Shown in pieces: positions 34,706 to 44,465 of a stretch of DNA of 64,000 nucleotides. Source of the DNA: UBA2988 sp965237965. GTDB lineage: Bacteria; Gemmatimonadota; Gemmatimonadetes; Longimicrobiales; Gaopeijiaceae. The notes beneath the pieces were generated by a model. The model saw only the letters and a program-made list of their open reading frames with translations. It did not search any database and was not told the origin of the DNA. How positions within the stretch are numbered: position 1 is the stretch's first letter; the number at the start of each line of letters is the position of its first letter. A program made the position numbers and the translations under genes. The stretch is from assembly GCA_965237965.1 (NCBI GenBank), contig CBDEGT010000001.1, forward strand, positions 744,001-808,000. The letters run 5' to 3'.

Positions 34706-35688
34706 ACGGGCTCCCTGGAGCTCAGGTCGCGAGCGATATGCTCGACCATGGACGACCGTACCGACTGGGCGGCGACCCGGATCGCGTTTCGGATCGCCTT
34801 AGGGGTCGAGCCACCGTGGCAGATGATCGAGACCCCGTTCACCCCGAGCAAGGGTGCGCCCCCGTACTCCGAGTAGTCGAGCACTCGGAAGGCCTCCTCG
34901 AGCTCGGGCTTGTCCGTCAACCCACCCAGCTGGCGGCGCAGCAAGCCCACGATGAACTGGGCCACCGACTCGTAGAACTTGAGCAGCACGTTTCCACAAA
35001 ATCCGTCGCACACCAGAACGTCGCAGCCGCCTCGGATGATCTCGTGGCCCTCCATGTTTCCGACGAAGCGCAGACCCGTTTCTCGGGCCAGACGCTGGTG
35101 CGTCTCCACGGCGAGCTCGTCCCCTTTTCCCGGCTCCTCGCCGATGTTCAGCAGCGCTATGCGGGGCCGCTCCCGACCCATCAGGTCCTGTGCATAGATG
35201 TTGCCGAGATGGGCGAACTGCACGAGGTGATGGGGCTTGCAGTCCACGTTCGCGCCCGCGTCGAGCATGAGCAGGGGCTCGACAGCAGTCGGCAGGAGCG
35301 TCCCGATCGCCGGGCGGTCGACCCCCTCGAGCGAACGCAGGATGAAGAGCGACGCGGCCATCACCGCTCCAGTGGACCCGGCACTCACGAACGCGTCGGC
35401 CTGCCCCTCCTTGTGGAGGCGCAGACCGCGAACGATCGAGGAGTCCGGGTACCTGCGTAGCACGGACGAGGGGGCCCCACCGGGTGGGACCCGATCGGGC
35501 GCGTGCTCGACGTGAAGCCGGTCCCGGGGGAAGTCGCCGCTTCGATCGAGCTCAGCGCTAAGGACGTCCTGGTTCCCGATCAGAACGATCTCGAGGTCGT
35601 CCCGCAGCTCCTTCAGGGCCGCGATCGCGCCCGCCACCTCTATGCCAGGGGCACCGTCGGTGCCCATTCCGTCCAGGACGATGCGCAC
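34702..35688 (-). CDS. plsX: Acyl-ACP:phosphate acyltransferase
   Basis: 328 residues from GTG 35688 (RIVLDGMGTDGAPG); the frame is open further up but crosses rpmF. It makes acyl-phosphate from acyl-ACP for glycerolipid synthesis. Motifs: DGMGTDGAPGIEVAGA, DAFVSAGSTGAVMAASLFIL, MLDAGANVDCKPHHLVQFA, LLNIGEEPGKGDELA, CDGFCGNVLLKFYES and ICHGGSTPKAIRNAI. It lies 14 bp after rpmF, the standard rpmF-plsX-fabH arrangement. Confidence 0.96.
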   Translation of the reverse strand: MRIVLDGMGTDGAPGIEVAGAIAALKELRDDLEIVLIGNQDVLSAELDRSGDFPRDRLHVEHAPDRVPPGGAPSSVLRRYPDSSIVRGLRLHKEGQADAFVSAGSTGAVMAASLFILRSLEGVDRPAIGTLLPTAVEPLLMLDAGANVDCKPHHLVQFAHLGNIYAQDLMGRERPRIALLNIGEEPGKGDELAVETHQRLARETGLRFVGNMEGHEIIRGGCDVLVCDGFCGNVLLKFYESVAQFIVGLLRRQLGGLTDKPELEEAFRVLDYSEYGGAPLLGVNGVSIICHGGSTPKAIRNAIRVAAQSVRSSMVEHIARDLSSREPV

Positions 35689-35702
35689 CGGGCTCCCGGA
35701 GC

Positions 35703-35885
35703 TCAGTCGACCTCTATCTCGAGGACCGCCTCTTGCCGGTAGTAGCCACAGCTGGGGCACACGCGGTGGGGTGCCTTGGGATCACCGCAGCGTGGGCAAC
35801 TCTGCGTAGTGGGCGCGGTCGCCTTGTAGTGCGTGCGTCGCTTCCGCTTGCGCTGCTTCGACTGTCGTCTCTTGGGAACTGCCAT
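35703..35885 (-). CDS. rpmF: 50S ribosomal protein L32
   Basis: 60 residues, very basic: MAVPKRRQSKQRKRKRRTHY. Two CxxC pairs (CPRCGD and CPSCGYY) form the zinc ribbon of the zinc-binding L32 form. It lies 7 bp downstream of yceD and heads the fatty-acid block, linking ribosome and membrane synthesis. Confidence 0.97.
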   Translation of the reverse strand: MAVPKRRQSKQRKRKRRTHYKATAPTTQSCPRCGDPKAPHRVCPSCGYYRQEAVLEIEVD

Positions 35886-35892
35886 CGCCGGC

Positions 35893-36399
35893 TCACTCGT
35901 TCTTCAGGGCACGCAGTGCATCCCAACGGGGGTCGGGCTCTGTCACCACGCACTGACAGGTGATTTCGTTCAGGTCGGCCCCGCAGTGGGGGCAGATGCC
36001 CCGGCATCCTGGATCACATACCGTGTATCGCGGCGCGGCAAGGATCACCTCCTCCCGCACCTGCTCGGCCAGGTCCACCTCCCGCGCACCCGCCGGAAGC
36101 ACCAGCATCTCCCCGTCGCCACCCGGAAGGTCGGGCGGTGCGAACACAACGGTCACCTCCTCCCGCAAGGCGACGTCGACCGGAGCCAGACAGCGCCGGC
36201 ACTCCTGCCCCAGCGTACCCTCGATTCCGCCGCGAACCACGATCTCGCCGCTCCTGGCCTCGCTGGCCCTCAGGTCCACGTGCAGCGGGACCTGGAGCCG
36301 GATACCGGTGCCCTCCCAGAGCGGATCGTCCGGCGGGATCTGCGCCTCGACCCGAACCGTATTCTCCCGGTCGAGACGTGCGAAATCGAGCAGGAGCAT
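35893..36399 (-). CDS. yceD: YceD/DUF177 family protein
   Basis: 168 residues. A beta-rich N-terminal half leads to the DUF177 core, with cysteines in GQECRRCLAPVDVALREEV. A C-terminal zinc-ribbon-like part has CDPGCRGICPHCGADLNEITCQC. In plants and E. coli members of the family aid 23S rRNA accumulation. It is the first gene of the rpmF-plsX-fab operon, its usual place. Confidence 0.9.
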   Translation of the reverse strand: MLLLDFARLDRENTVRVEAQIPPDDPLWEGTGIRLQVPLHVDLRASEARSGEIVVRGGIEGTLGQECRRCLAPVDVALREEVTVVFAPPDLPGGDGEMLVLPAGAREVDLAEQVREEVILAAPRYTVCDPGCRGICPHCGADLNEITCQCVVTEPDPRWDALRALKNE

Positions 36400-36490
36400 A
36401 GTCTTGAAACCTAGAGATGGCTCACAGGGCTGTCAACGCAATCCTCCGCCTTCCACAAGGGGTTTGGGGAGGGACCGGTCGGTACCGCCT

Positions 36491-36913
36491 TCAAGTATTC
36501 CCGGAAAGCTCCTGTCGCGTGAAGAAGAAGGTGATCTCACGTGCCGCGTTCTCGTCCGAGTCGGAAGCGTGGATCGCATTCCGTTCCTTGGATTCCGCGT
36601 ACAGTTTCCGTACCGTGCCTGGTGCAGCCTCCGACGGATCGGTGGCACCGATCGTATTCCGTAGCATCTTGACCGCGTCGGGCGCCTCCAGCACGAGCGG
36701 GATGGCGGAACCCGAGGTCATGAAGCGCACCAGTGATCCGTAGAACGGACGCTCGCGGTGAACCGAGTAGAACTCGCTCGCAGCCGCCTCGTCGAGCCGG
36801 ACCATGCGCAGAGCACGTACTCGGAACCCCGCCTCCTCGAGGTGTGCGAGGATCTTGCCGGTCTTGCCGGCCTGCACTGCGTCCGGCTTGATGATCGCGA
36901 GCGTCTGACTCAT
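36491..36913 (-). CDS. ndk: Nucleoside diphosphate kinase
   Basis: 140 residues from ATG 36913. It transfers the gamma-phosphate between nucleotides through phospho-His. TLAIIKPDAVQAGKTGKIL opens the protein, and the active-site His lies in RNAIHASDSDENAAREI, with Ala where most family members have Gly. RPFYGSLVRFMTSG is the other signature. The gene is monocistronic or follows the CBS gene by 49 bp. Confidence 0.97.
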   Translation of the reverse strand: MSQTLAIIKPDAVQAGKTGKILAHLEEAGFRVRALRMVRLDEAAASEFYSVHRERPFYGSLVRFMTSGSAIPLVLEAPDAVKMLRNTIGATDPSEAAPGTVRKLYAESKERNAIHASDSDENAAREITFFFTRQELSGNT

Positions 36914-36962
36914 GCATCCGCGCCTTTCATGTCGTGGTGGATGGTCGTGGAGTGCGGCTGGA

Positions 36963-37859
36963 TCAGCCCTCGATCTCGCCGGGCTCGGCACTGGTGAAGA
37001 GCAGTCGCAGTATCGACTCGCGGGTGAGGAACCCCACGAGCTCGCCCTCGCGCACCACGGGAAGTTGATCCACCCCCCGATTTACGATCATACCCGCTGC
37101 ATCGATCAAAGGCTGTTCCTCGGAGACGCAAAGCACGCTCCGTGTCATCACGTCACGCGCCAGGAGGTCATCCCCCGCCCCATCCGGTTCGCCCGCGCGC
37201 CGCTTCGGGAGGAGCCGCTCGAGAGCGTCGCCCACGGTGATCAAGCCGAGCACCTCGTAGCGCTCACCCACAACGGGAACGGCTCGAAGCCCCCGCCGGA
37301 TGATCAGGTCCACGATCTCGATGAGGGGCGTATCCGGGTACACGCGATAGCGCACCGGGGTGGTCGCGTCGCTAACCAGGTGGCGCTCGTGGAGCTCGGT
37401 CTCCATCAGCTCCCGCAGGGCGCGTACACCCGCCACTGAGCCTGCGGTCAGAAGCAGCCGCGTCCGATCCTCGTCCCGCAGGACCCGCACCAGAGTAGGG
37501 ACGATCTCGGACTTCACGGTATGTAGGCCGCGCGGGGTCAGCAGCACGAGCACGATCCGGGCTGTCCCCTCTTCTTCGCCATCGCCCACGTTGAAGGGCC
37601 CGCTCGCCACGCCGAGCGTGACCGCCATCGCCTCGAGAGCCTCGACCCTGCCGATGACGAGCACGACGTCGTCGTTCACCCGCACCAGCTCGCCCGAAGC
37701 CCCCGCTGCAAGATCTGAGCTCAGCCGGCGCACCTCGTCGCCCTTTCCGACTTCGGCACCCTCGAGACGCGACAACAGGAGCTCGATCGCCTCCCCCAGA
37801 TCATCCACCTCCATGGGGATCGCGATCCGCTCTTCAAACAGGAGGTCGGCCAGCTTCAT
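36963..37859 (-). CDS. EIIA-like domain fused to a CBS-domain pair
   Basis: 298 residues from ATG 37859. Residues 1-145 follow the fold pattern of PTS EIIA(Ntr)-type domains (MKLADLLFEERIAIPMEVDDLGEAIELLL; TARIVLVLLTPRGLHTVKSEIVPTLVRVL). The place where the phosphorylated PHARV His would be reads VNDDVVLVIGRVEALE, so the domain is probably not phosphorylated. Residues about 165-290 form two CBS domains (VYPDTPLIEIVDLIIRRGLRAVPVV, DVMTRSVLCVSEEQPLIDAAGMIV), which usually bind adenine nucleotides. It may sense cell energy state. It is 16 bp downstream of sucD. Confidence 0.75.
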   Translation of the reverse strand: MKLADLLFEERIAIPMEVDDLGEAIELLLSRLEGAEVGKGDEVRRLSSDLAAGASGELVRVNDDVVLVIGRVEALEAMAVTLGVASGPFNVGDGEEEGTARIVLVLLTPRGLHTVKSEIVPTLVRVLRDEDRTRLLLTAGSVAGVRALRELMETELHERHLVSDATTPVRYRVYPDTPLIEIVDLIIRRGLRAVPVVGERYEVLGLITVGDALERLLPKRRAGEPDGAGDDLLARDVMTRSVLCVSEEQPLIDAAGMIVNRGVDQLPVVREGELVGFLTRESILRLLFTSAEPGEIEG

Positions 37860-37875
37860 GGAATTGGTCCGCGAC

Positions 37876-38763
37876 CTATTGCTCGAGCGCCTTGCCGACC
37901 AGCTCTGCGATCTCGGCGGGCCGTTTGGCGACGGCGATACCCGCATCCTCGAAGGCCTGCATCTTCTCAGCGGCAGTGCCGGCGCCGCCGCTGATGATCG
38001 CCCCGGCGTGACCCATCCGGCGGCCAGGCGGGGCGGTCTGCCCGGCGATGAAGCCCACGACCGGCACTTCGATCCTCTCCTTTACGACGCGTGCAGCATC
38101 CTGTTCGTCCGTGCCTCCAATCTCGCCGATCATCACGATCGCCCTCGTCTCGGGATCGCAGCCGAACGCGTCCAGACAGTCCACGAAGCTGGTCCCGATC
38201 AGAGGATCCCCCCCGATCCCCACGCAGGTGGTCTGGCCGAGTCCCGCGTTGGTGAGATGGTAGACAGCCTCGTAGGTCAGGGTGCCCGAGCGGGAGATCA
38301 CCCCGACGGGACCAGGAATGACAATCTGGCCGGGAAGGATGCCCACCTTGCACTTCCCCGGCGAGATCAACCCCGGGCAGTTGGGCCCAAGCAACCTTAC
38401 AGCGCGATCTCGTACGAACGCATGCACGCGGGCCATGTCGAGCACCGGAACGCCCTCCGTGATCGCAACGATCAGGGCCACGCCCGCATCCGCAGCCTCC
38501 ATGACTGCAGCTGCTGCTCCACCGGGGGGCACGTAGATCACCGAGGTGTTAGCCCCGGTCTCACGCACAGCCGTGTCCATGTTGTTGAAGATCGGGACCT
38601 GCTCGCGACCGGGGCCTACGAACGTCTGGCCGCCCTTTCCCGGGGTCACGCCGGCTACCACCCGTGTCCCGTACTCCATCATCTGCGTGGTATGGAACGA
38701 ACCGTCCCGACCTGTGATCCCCTGCACTACCAGTCGGGTGTTCTCGTCAATCAGGATCGCCAT
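37876..38763 (-). CDS. sucD: Succinate-CoA ligase, alpha subunit
   Basis: 295 residues. With SucC it interconverts succinyl-CoA and succinate with ATP or GTP formation (TCA cycle). The CoA-binding Rossmann part contains VVQGITGRDGSFHTTQMMEYGTRVVAGVTPGKGG. The phosphorylated His is in RRMGHAGAIISGGAGTAAEKM. LLGPNCPGLISPGKCKVGILPG is the standard motif. It lies 32 bp downstream of sucC. Confidence 0.97.
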   Translation of the reverse strand: MAILIDENTRLVVQGITGRDGSFHTTQMMEYGTRVVAGVTPGKGGQTFVGPGREQVPIFNNMDTAVRETGANTSVIYVPPGGAAAAVMEAADAGVALIVAITEGVPVLDMARVHAFVRDRAVRLLGPNCPGLISPGKCKVGILPGQIVIPGPVGVISRSGTLTYEAVYHLTNAGLGQTTCVGIGGDPLIGTSFVDCLDAFGCDPETRAIVMIGEIGGTDEQDAARVVKERIEVPVVGFIAGQTAPPGRRMGHAGAIISGGAGTAAEKMQAFEDAGIAVAKRPAEIAELVGKALEQ

Positions 38764-38795
38764 CGGCTCTCGCTCGTTGGGCGTCGGGAGCGGCG

Positions 38796-39932
38796 TTATG
38801 CCGCGTTGGCCAACTCCACGGCCCTCTTGACCACCTCCTCCATCGAGGTGTAGGCGCTGAGGCCCGCTTCCTCCAGGATCCTCACGGCAGCCTCCTCGTT
38901 GGTCCCGGTCAACCGGATTAGGATCGGCACCCCGATGTCGATCCGTCGAATCGCTTCCACGATGCCTCGCGCTACGTCGTCGCAGCGCGTGATGCCCCCG
39001 AAAATGTTGAACAGGATTACACGGACGTTGGGATCCGCGGTGATGATCTGGAGTGCAGCCACGACCTTGTCGGGATTCGAGGAACCTCCGATGTCGAGGA
39101 AGTTCGCGGGTTCACCTCCGTAGAAATGAACCAGGTCCATCGTCGCCATCGCCAGTCCGGCGCCGTTCACACAGCATCCTACGCTGCCCTCCAGCTTCAC
39201 GTACGAGAGCCCAGCGTCGCGCGCGCGCGTCTCGGCGGGAGCCTCGGCCGAGGTGTCCCGGTAGCTCGCGATATCGGGCCTACGGAATAGCTCGTTGTCG
39301 TCCACGGAAAGCTTCGCGTCGATGGCCTTCACGTCACCGTGCGGGGTCACGATCAGCGGATTGATCTCAGCCATGGACGCCCCCGCATTCTGGAAGGCAC
39401 TCCAGAGCTGCTCGACGATGCGTACCGTCTGCTTGATCTGGCCGGGGTCGTCATAGAGGAAATCGGCCAGCCAGTACGCCTGGTGCGGGAGCAGGCCGTA
39501 CCGGGGATCGACGGGAAGCTTGCGCAACTTCTCCGGTGTGGTTCGCGCCACCTCCTCGATGTCGATCCCGCCAGCCGCCGAGGCCATGAAGAGCGCCGTC
39601 TGCTCGCCACGGTCGATGAGCACGCCCAGGTACGCCTCGCTCGCGATGTCCTCAGCGGGGGTGACCAGTACCCTTTCCACGGTGAGTCCCTTGATCTCCA
39701 TTCCGAGGATGCTCTCGGCACGTGCGCGGGCCTCGGCTGGGCTCCCAGCGAGCTTCACTCCTCCTGCCTTCCCGCGGCCGCCTGCATGAACTTGGGCCTT
39801 CACGACCACCGTCCCGCCAAACTTCTCGGAGATTGCCTCGGCCTCGGCCGGAGTGGTCGCGACCTCTCCGGGCGGAACCGGGATTCCGGCCGCGCGGAGG
39901 ATTTCCTTCGCCTGGTATTCGTGGATGTCCAT
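38796..39932 (-). CDS. sucC: Succinate-CoA ligase, beta subunit
   Basis: 378 residues. ATP-grasp domain MDIHEYQAKEILRAAGIPVPPGEVATTP with KAQVHAGGRGKAGGVKLA, then the C-terminal CoA-ligase domain with GCCVNGAGLAMATMDLVHFYGGEPANFLDIGG and LFNIFGGITRCDDVARGIVEA. It is the first gene of the sucCD operon. The gap before it (39933-40092) shows no gene and should hold the promoter. Confidence 0.97.
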   Translation of the reverse strand: MDIHEYQAKEILRAAGIPVPPGEVATTPAEAEAISEKFGGTVVVKAQVHAGGRGKAGGVKLAGSPAEARARAESILGMEIKGLTVERVLVTPAEDIASEAYLGVLIDRGEQTALFMASAAGGIDIEEVARTTPEKLRKLPVDPRYGLLPHQAYWLADFLYDDPGQIKQTVRIVEQLWSAFQNAGASMAEINPLIVTPHGDVKAIDAKLSVDDNELFRRPDIASYRDTSAEAPAETRARDAGLSYVKLEGSVGCCVNGAGLAMATMDLVHFYGGEPANFLDIGGSSNPDKVVAALQIITADPNVRVILFNIFGGITRCDDVARGIVEAIRRIDIGVPILIRLTGTNEEAAVRILEEAGLSAYTSMEEVVKRAVELANAA

Positions 39933-40092
39933 CGCGCCCTGCGGGTGCGGGTCGATCGGGGAAAATCCGGGAGGGGCCGTCCAAAGCGCGGACGCTCGCG
40001 AACGAGCTCGGAGAACCTATCCACCCGGGGGAGGCCGAACAACCGCGCGACGCCACCGAGGGGTGGGTGAGGACCGCTACGGAAGCACCGGA

Positions 40093-42903
40093 TCAGGGCT
40101 GGGTGCCGGCTCCTCCCTCGGCCGGGGGCGAACCGGTCGCTGCTTCCTGATCGAGCCTCTCCAGAAGGTCCTTCAGCTCCTCGAGGGCCGTGCCGAAGCC
40201 GGGCCAATCCCCCCCACGCAGTCGGCTCTCCGCGCGCTCTAGGAGATCGAGCGCCTCAGCCGGCCACCGGTCACGCGCCACTGGAACCGGGAGGAGGACT
40301 GTGGGGCCTCGGGCGTCGGTCACAGCAGCCCCGCCGAACGCAGCCACGGCCTCGTCCAGGGACGCCTCCATCGCAACGCTTCGTCCGTCGCTCACCACGA
40401 ACCGACGCAGCTCCGGGATCGCATCGGCCTCGGAAGCCAGATAGAGGGGCTCCATGTAGAGGATGTGATCGCCGACCGGAACCACATGGAGGTGCCCTGT
40501 CCACACCTGGCTCCCGCCGGTGCGCCAGAGCGAGAGCTGTTGGGAAATGAGCGGATCCTGCTCGACGAGAGCCTCGACCTGCCGCGGACCCGGGGCCTGA
40601 TCCTCCACGGCAACGTGGTAGAGGAACAGTTCGCGCCTGCCGTCAGGTCCCACCCGAGCCGCCAGGATAGCAGTCAGGTTCTGACGCGCTGCCGGCACGA
40701 ACACCGTGCTCAGAACGAACGTGGGCGCCTGCTCTCCTGGCAGCCTCCATAGCCCGTACTCGGGTTGGTACGGTACGGGGCTGTCACCCCGGCCCAGCTC
40801 GGTCGGGCTCGTCCAAACGTCCTGTTGGGCGTGGAACTGTTGTGCCGTTTCCTGATGGTACTGGCGCAGCACCTCGGCCTGAAGCTCGAGAAGTCGACGG
40901 GGGTAGCGGAGGTGCTCGCGCAGCCCGGTGGGGAGCTCATCGTAGGGACGGAACAGGCCTGGGAATGCGACATCGTAGGCGGCGAGCAGTGGGTCCTCAC
41001 CGGGCATGCGATAAAAGGCCACGGCCCCGCTCACGCCGTCCACCACAATCCGCACGCTGTTGCGGAGGTACGCGATCGGGCGATTGAACTCGAACCGGTG
41101 CGCGGCGGACAACGGAAACGAGCGGGTCGCGGCGAACCCGTCCATCAGCCACATGATCCGGCCCTCGTAGATCACTGGGTACGCCGGCTCCGGATAGCGA
41201 AGGTATGGGAAGATCTGCTGCACTCGTCGCGATACCTGTCGGAAGAGCACGATCCGACTGGACCTGCCTACCTCAGATGCGAAGAGCAGGTTTGGCTCGC
41301 CCAGCTCCCATGCGAACGAAAGAGTGCGCAGCGGTGAGGAGAGGCGCACTCCCTCGGGGTAGTCGACCCCAGGCACCCCCTGGGTGTTGTCGGGCGCCAA
41401 GAAGGCCGAATCGCTGGGATTAAGAATCGCGTACTGCTGCGCTCGCAGCCCGAAAAAGACCGCGGAGCGCTCGAGCCGGAGGCCCTCAGGGCTCTTCGGA
41501 CCAGGCTGGAACTGCGGCGGTATGTTGGAAAGGAGGGAAACCGGCTGACCCTCGGGAGTCCGATCCGTGGCATCGCTCGCCACGGCACCCATCCCTGTGA
41601 GATAGCGCTCGCGGAGGTGCAGGTTCTGCCAGTTCTGGTCCTCGATACCGGTGGGGTCGACGCCGCGGACGGCGAGCGCCACCACCCTCGGCCCCCCAGG
41701 AGCTGGATAGCGGTCTACAATCGGCTGGTCGAAGTCGTAGTAGCGGAAACGCGCCTCGACCTGTCGCATGGCTGTGAGCAGCGCGTCCCCGGACCATACC
41801 GGAAGACCCGCGAACTGCGCCGCGGCCTCGTCCCAATCAACTCCTTCGGGCGTCTCGTAACGGAAGCGCGCGCGCTCCAGGTCGTCCAACCCGAAGCCGA
41901 GCCGCGTAAACCTCAGGTTCATGTCGATGTACGAGGCCTCGCGGGAGAGCTCGTTGGGCTCGACCCGGAAACGTTGGACCAACGACGGATAGAACTGCAC
42001 ACCGAGGATTCCACCCGCTACGACCGCCCCCAGCCCGGCCATCACCGGTACGGCGCGGTTGTGGAGCGCACCCCAGAGCACTGCGCCGGCCGCGGCGAGC
42101 GTGACAAGGGTCATAGCCTGTAGGGCGGGGATTCGTGCCGCTGCGTCCGTGTAGCCGAATATCCCCTGCACCTCGGACGTGCCGTTCAACAGTAGGAGGA
42201 ACCTCCCGAGCCAGAACCGCAACGCGACCAGCCCCAGGAATGCGGCAACCAGAGAGCCCAAGTGCACGCGGGCCAACGCGGCCATGATCAGGTTGCCTCG
42301 TCCCCAGCGCAGCGCCCCGGTCGCGGCGTACCCACCCACGCAGACCACGAAGACCAGAAAGACGACGACCATCACGAACGTGATCCCGGTGCGCAGAAGC
42401 GGGAGCTTGAAGACGTAGAACGACAGGTCCAGCGCGAACACCGGGTCGCGAACTCCCCAGGCGGGCGCGGTAAGGGCGAGCAGACTCTGGATCGACATCA
42501 CTTCCGGGACTGAGCCGCCGAACCAGAGCCCCACCAGGGCAGCCAGCCCGGCCGCCCCCCACAGCGCGTACGACCTCGGAAGCTGCTCCGCGATCTCCAG
42601 GTCCCCAAAGCGCCGCTTGATCTGTATGGCGCCCAGCGTCCGTACCACGATGCGCAGATTGAAGAACAGCAAAACGGCAACCAGCGCGCCCACCACGGCG
42701 CGCGTTCCCCATGACCATGCGGCGCGACGCCAGAACAGGTCCTCGTACCCTAGACTGCTGAACCAGAGGATGCTCACGTGGAGGGACGCCAGCAATCGGA
42801 GCGCTACCAGTACGACGCCAACCGCGACCGCGATCGTGATCGCGAGCCGGCCGCCGCGAAGTGAGCGGATCCTGTCCAGAACCGAGCGATTGGAACTAGC
42901 CAC
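40093..42903 (-). CDS. UPF0182-family integral membrane protein
   Basis: 936 residues from a GTG. The N-terminal third has about seven transmembrane helices (LAITIAVAVGVVLVALRLLASL, VVGALVAVLLFFNLRIVVRTLG, ITFVMVVVFLVFVVCVGGYAA and others). The long extramembrane part has the UPF0182 signature LSREASYIDMNLRFTRLGFGLDD and later YPEPAYPVIYEGRIMWLMDGFAATRSFPLSA. The family occurs in actinobacteria, cyanobacteria and clostridia, and its function is unknown. The C-terminus carries an Ala/Glu-rich tail with EELKDLLERLDQEAATG. It stands alone, 26 bp from the phosphohexomutase gene, which lies upstream. Confidence 0.88.
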   Translation of the reverse strand: MASSNRSVLDRIRSLRGGRLAITIAVAVGVVLVALRLLASLHVSILWFSSLGYEDLFWRRAAWSWGTRAVVGALVAVLLFFNLRIVVRTLGAIQIKRRFGDLEIAEQLPRSYALWGAAGLAALVGLWFGGSVPEVMSIQSLLALTAPAWGVRDPVFALDLSFYVFKLPLLRTGITFVMVVVFLVFVVCVGGYAATGALRWGRGNLIMAALARVHLGSLVAAFLGLVALRFWLGRFLLLLNGTSEVQGIFGYTDAAARIPALQAMTLVTLAAAGAVLWGALHNRAVPVMAGLGAVVAGGILGVQFYPSLVQRFRVEPNELSREASYIDMNLRFTRLGFGLDDLERARFRYETPEGVDWDEAAAQFAGLPVWSGDALLTAMRQVEARFRYYDFDQPIVDRYPAPGGPRVVALAVRGVDPTGIEDQNWQNLHLRERYLTGMGAVASDATDRTPEGQPVSLLSNIPPQFQPGPKSPEGLRLERSAVFFGLRAQQYAILNPSDSAFLAPDNTQGVPGVDYPEGVRLSSPLRTLSFAWELGEPNLLFASEVGRSSRIVLFRQVSRRVQQIFPYLRYPEPAYPVIYEGRIMWLMDGFAATRSFPLSAAHRFEFNRPIAYLRNSVRIVVDGVSGAVAFYRMPGEDPLLAAYDVAFPGLFRPYDELPTGLREHLRYPRRLLELQAEVLRQYHQETAQQFHAQQDVWTSPTELGRGDSPVPYQPEYGLWRLPGEQAPTFVLSTVFVPAARQNLTAILAARVGPDGRRELFLYHVAVEDQAPGPRQVEALVEQDPLISQQLSLWRTGGSQVWTGHLHVVPVGDHILYMEPLYLASEADAIPELRRFVVSDGRSVAMEASLDEAVAAFGGAAVTDARGPTVLLPVPVARDRWPAEALDLLERAESRLRGGDWPGFGTALEELKDLLERLDQEAATGSPPAEGGAGTQP

Positions 42904-42929
42904 TGTTCAACAGGTCTGCGAAGGAGAAG

Positions 42930-44318
42930 TCAGTGCGCCGACACGGCCACATCCACACCCTGGAGGCGGAGGAACCCCTCCATGGTGTTACGGATCTCTT
43001 CGAGAAGCTCGCTGGTACGAGCTTCATAACGCAGGACGAGCACCGGCTGCGTGTTCGACGCCCGGAGCAGTCCCCATCCGTCGCCGAACTGAACACGCAC
43101 GCCGTCCACGTCCACGACCTCGTGCTCGGCCATGAAGTGAGCGCGCGCCTCCCTGACGACGTTCCACTTCGCTTCCTCCGTCACTTCGACACGGATCTCC
43201 GGTGTCGAGACGTACGATGGAAACTCTGCGACGAGCGCGGACAGCGGACGATCAGAGCGTGCGACCAGGTCGATCAGGAAGCAAGCATCGAAGAGCGCAT
43301 CGTCGAAGCCGTGATACACGTCACCACCCACGCAGATATGCCCGGAGAGCTCGCCCGCCAGTTGAGCTCCCGTCGCTCGCATCTTTTCCTTTATTAGCGA
43401 GTGGCCGGTCTTCCACATGATCGGTTCGCCACCCGCGCGCTCGAATACCTCCGGGAGAGCTTGAGAACACTTCACGTCGAATACCACTTTTTGGCCGCGG
43501 CCCTTACGGGCGAGAAGATCGAGGCCGAAAAGGAGCAGGATGAGGTCGCCTCGCACGACCGAGCCATGCTCATCGACCGCCCCCAGGCGATCGGCGTCTC
43601 CGTCGAAGGCGACGCCGAGCTCGCATCTCTCGCGCCGCACCGCCGCGATCAAGTCGACCAGGTTTTCGTCGACCGTGGGATCCGGGTGGTGGTTCGGAAA
43701 GGTTCCGTCCGACTGGCAGAAAAGCGGGACCACCTCCGCTCCCAATGCCGCGAACAGCCTCTCTGCGACGAGCGCGCCGCTTCCGTTACCGCAATCCACC
43801 GCGACCTTGACCGGGCGGGCCAGGCGGAATCTATCAACCAAGTCGGCCAGGTAGGCGTCACTCACGTCTTCGTCGACGTGTCCACCCGTCCCAGAAACCA
43901 GGTCGCCCCGTTCGATCCGTCCGCGCAGACCCTGGATGGTCGCTCCGTAGATCGCGCGGCTACCGACCGTCATCTTGATTCCGTTCCACTCCGGCGGGTT
44001 GTGAGATCCGGTCACCTGCACTCCGCCGTCCAACCCTCGCATCTTCTCGGTCCAGTAGACCATCGGCGTGGGGACAGTTCCGATATCCAGCACGTCCACG
44101 CCCGAAGCACGGATGCCGCGCACGAGTGCCCGAGCGAGCTCGGGTGAGCTGAGACGGTTGTCCCGTCCAACCACGACGCGCGGCCGGGCCTTCCCGGCCT
44201 GCTCGCGAACCAACGACCCGTACGCCCGCCCCACCGGCTCCGCCACTCCGGCATCCAGATCCCGTCCGACGATCCCCCTTATGTCGTACTCTCTGAAGAT
44301 ATGGGATGCCAGCGTCAT
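42930..44318 (-). CDS. Phosphomannomutase/phosphoglucomutase
   Basis: 462 residues of the alpha-D-phosphohexomutase superfamily. The catalytic phosphoserine is in VQVTGSHNPPEWNGIKM. The metal loop is AFDGDADRLGAVDEHG, and sugar recognition GGEPIMWKTGHSLIKEKM with ELSGHI follows. The phosphate-binding end is ASNTQPVLVLRYEA. The bifunctional AlgC-type enzymes supply mannose-1-P or glucose-1-P for surface glycans, consistent with the polysaccharide genes elsewhere here. Whether it also uses GlcN-6-P is not evident. Confidence 0.92.
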   Translation of the reverse strand: MTLASHIFREYDIRGIVGRDLDAGVAEPVGRAYGSLVREQAGKARPRVVVGRDNRLSSPELARALVRGIRASGVDVLDIGTVPTPMVYWTEKMRGLDGGVQVTGSHNPPEWNGIKMTVGSRAIYGATIQGLRGRIERGDLVSGTGGHVDEDVSDAYLADLVDRFRLARPVKVAVDCGNGSGALVAERLFAALGAEVVPLFCQSDGTFPNHHPDPTVDENLVDLIAAVRRERCELGVAFDGDADRLGAVDEHGSVVRGDLILLLFGLDLLARKGRGQKVVFDVKCSQALPEVFERAGGEPIMWKTGHSLIKEKMRATGAQLAGELSGHICVGGDVYHGFDDALFDACFLIDLVARSDRPLSALVAEFPSYVSTPEIRVEVTEEAKWNVVREARAHFMAEHEVVDVDGVRVQFGDGWGLLRASNTQPVLVLRYEARTSELLEEIRNTMEGFLRLQGVDVAVSAH

Positions 44319-44465
44319 GCGGGGTCACGTCTCAGCGAAAGAGGTCGGAGGCAAGCGGAGGCAGTCGTTCCCGCCTACCCGCCGGGCAACGGGGGGTTCG
44401 TTCGCGTCGTAGAGCCGGCCTCCCGACGGAAAGGCGATGATCATCCCATCAGCCGTAGGCGGCGG

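Noticed and set aside
39933..40092. Small RNA or gene between sucC and the UPF0182 gene
   Set aside because: No conserved structure or coding signal was visible; probably just promoter sequence.
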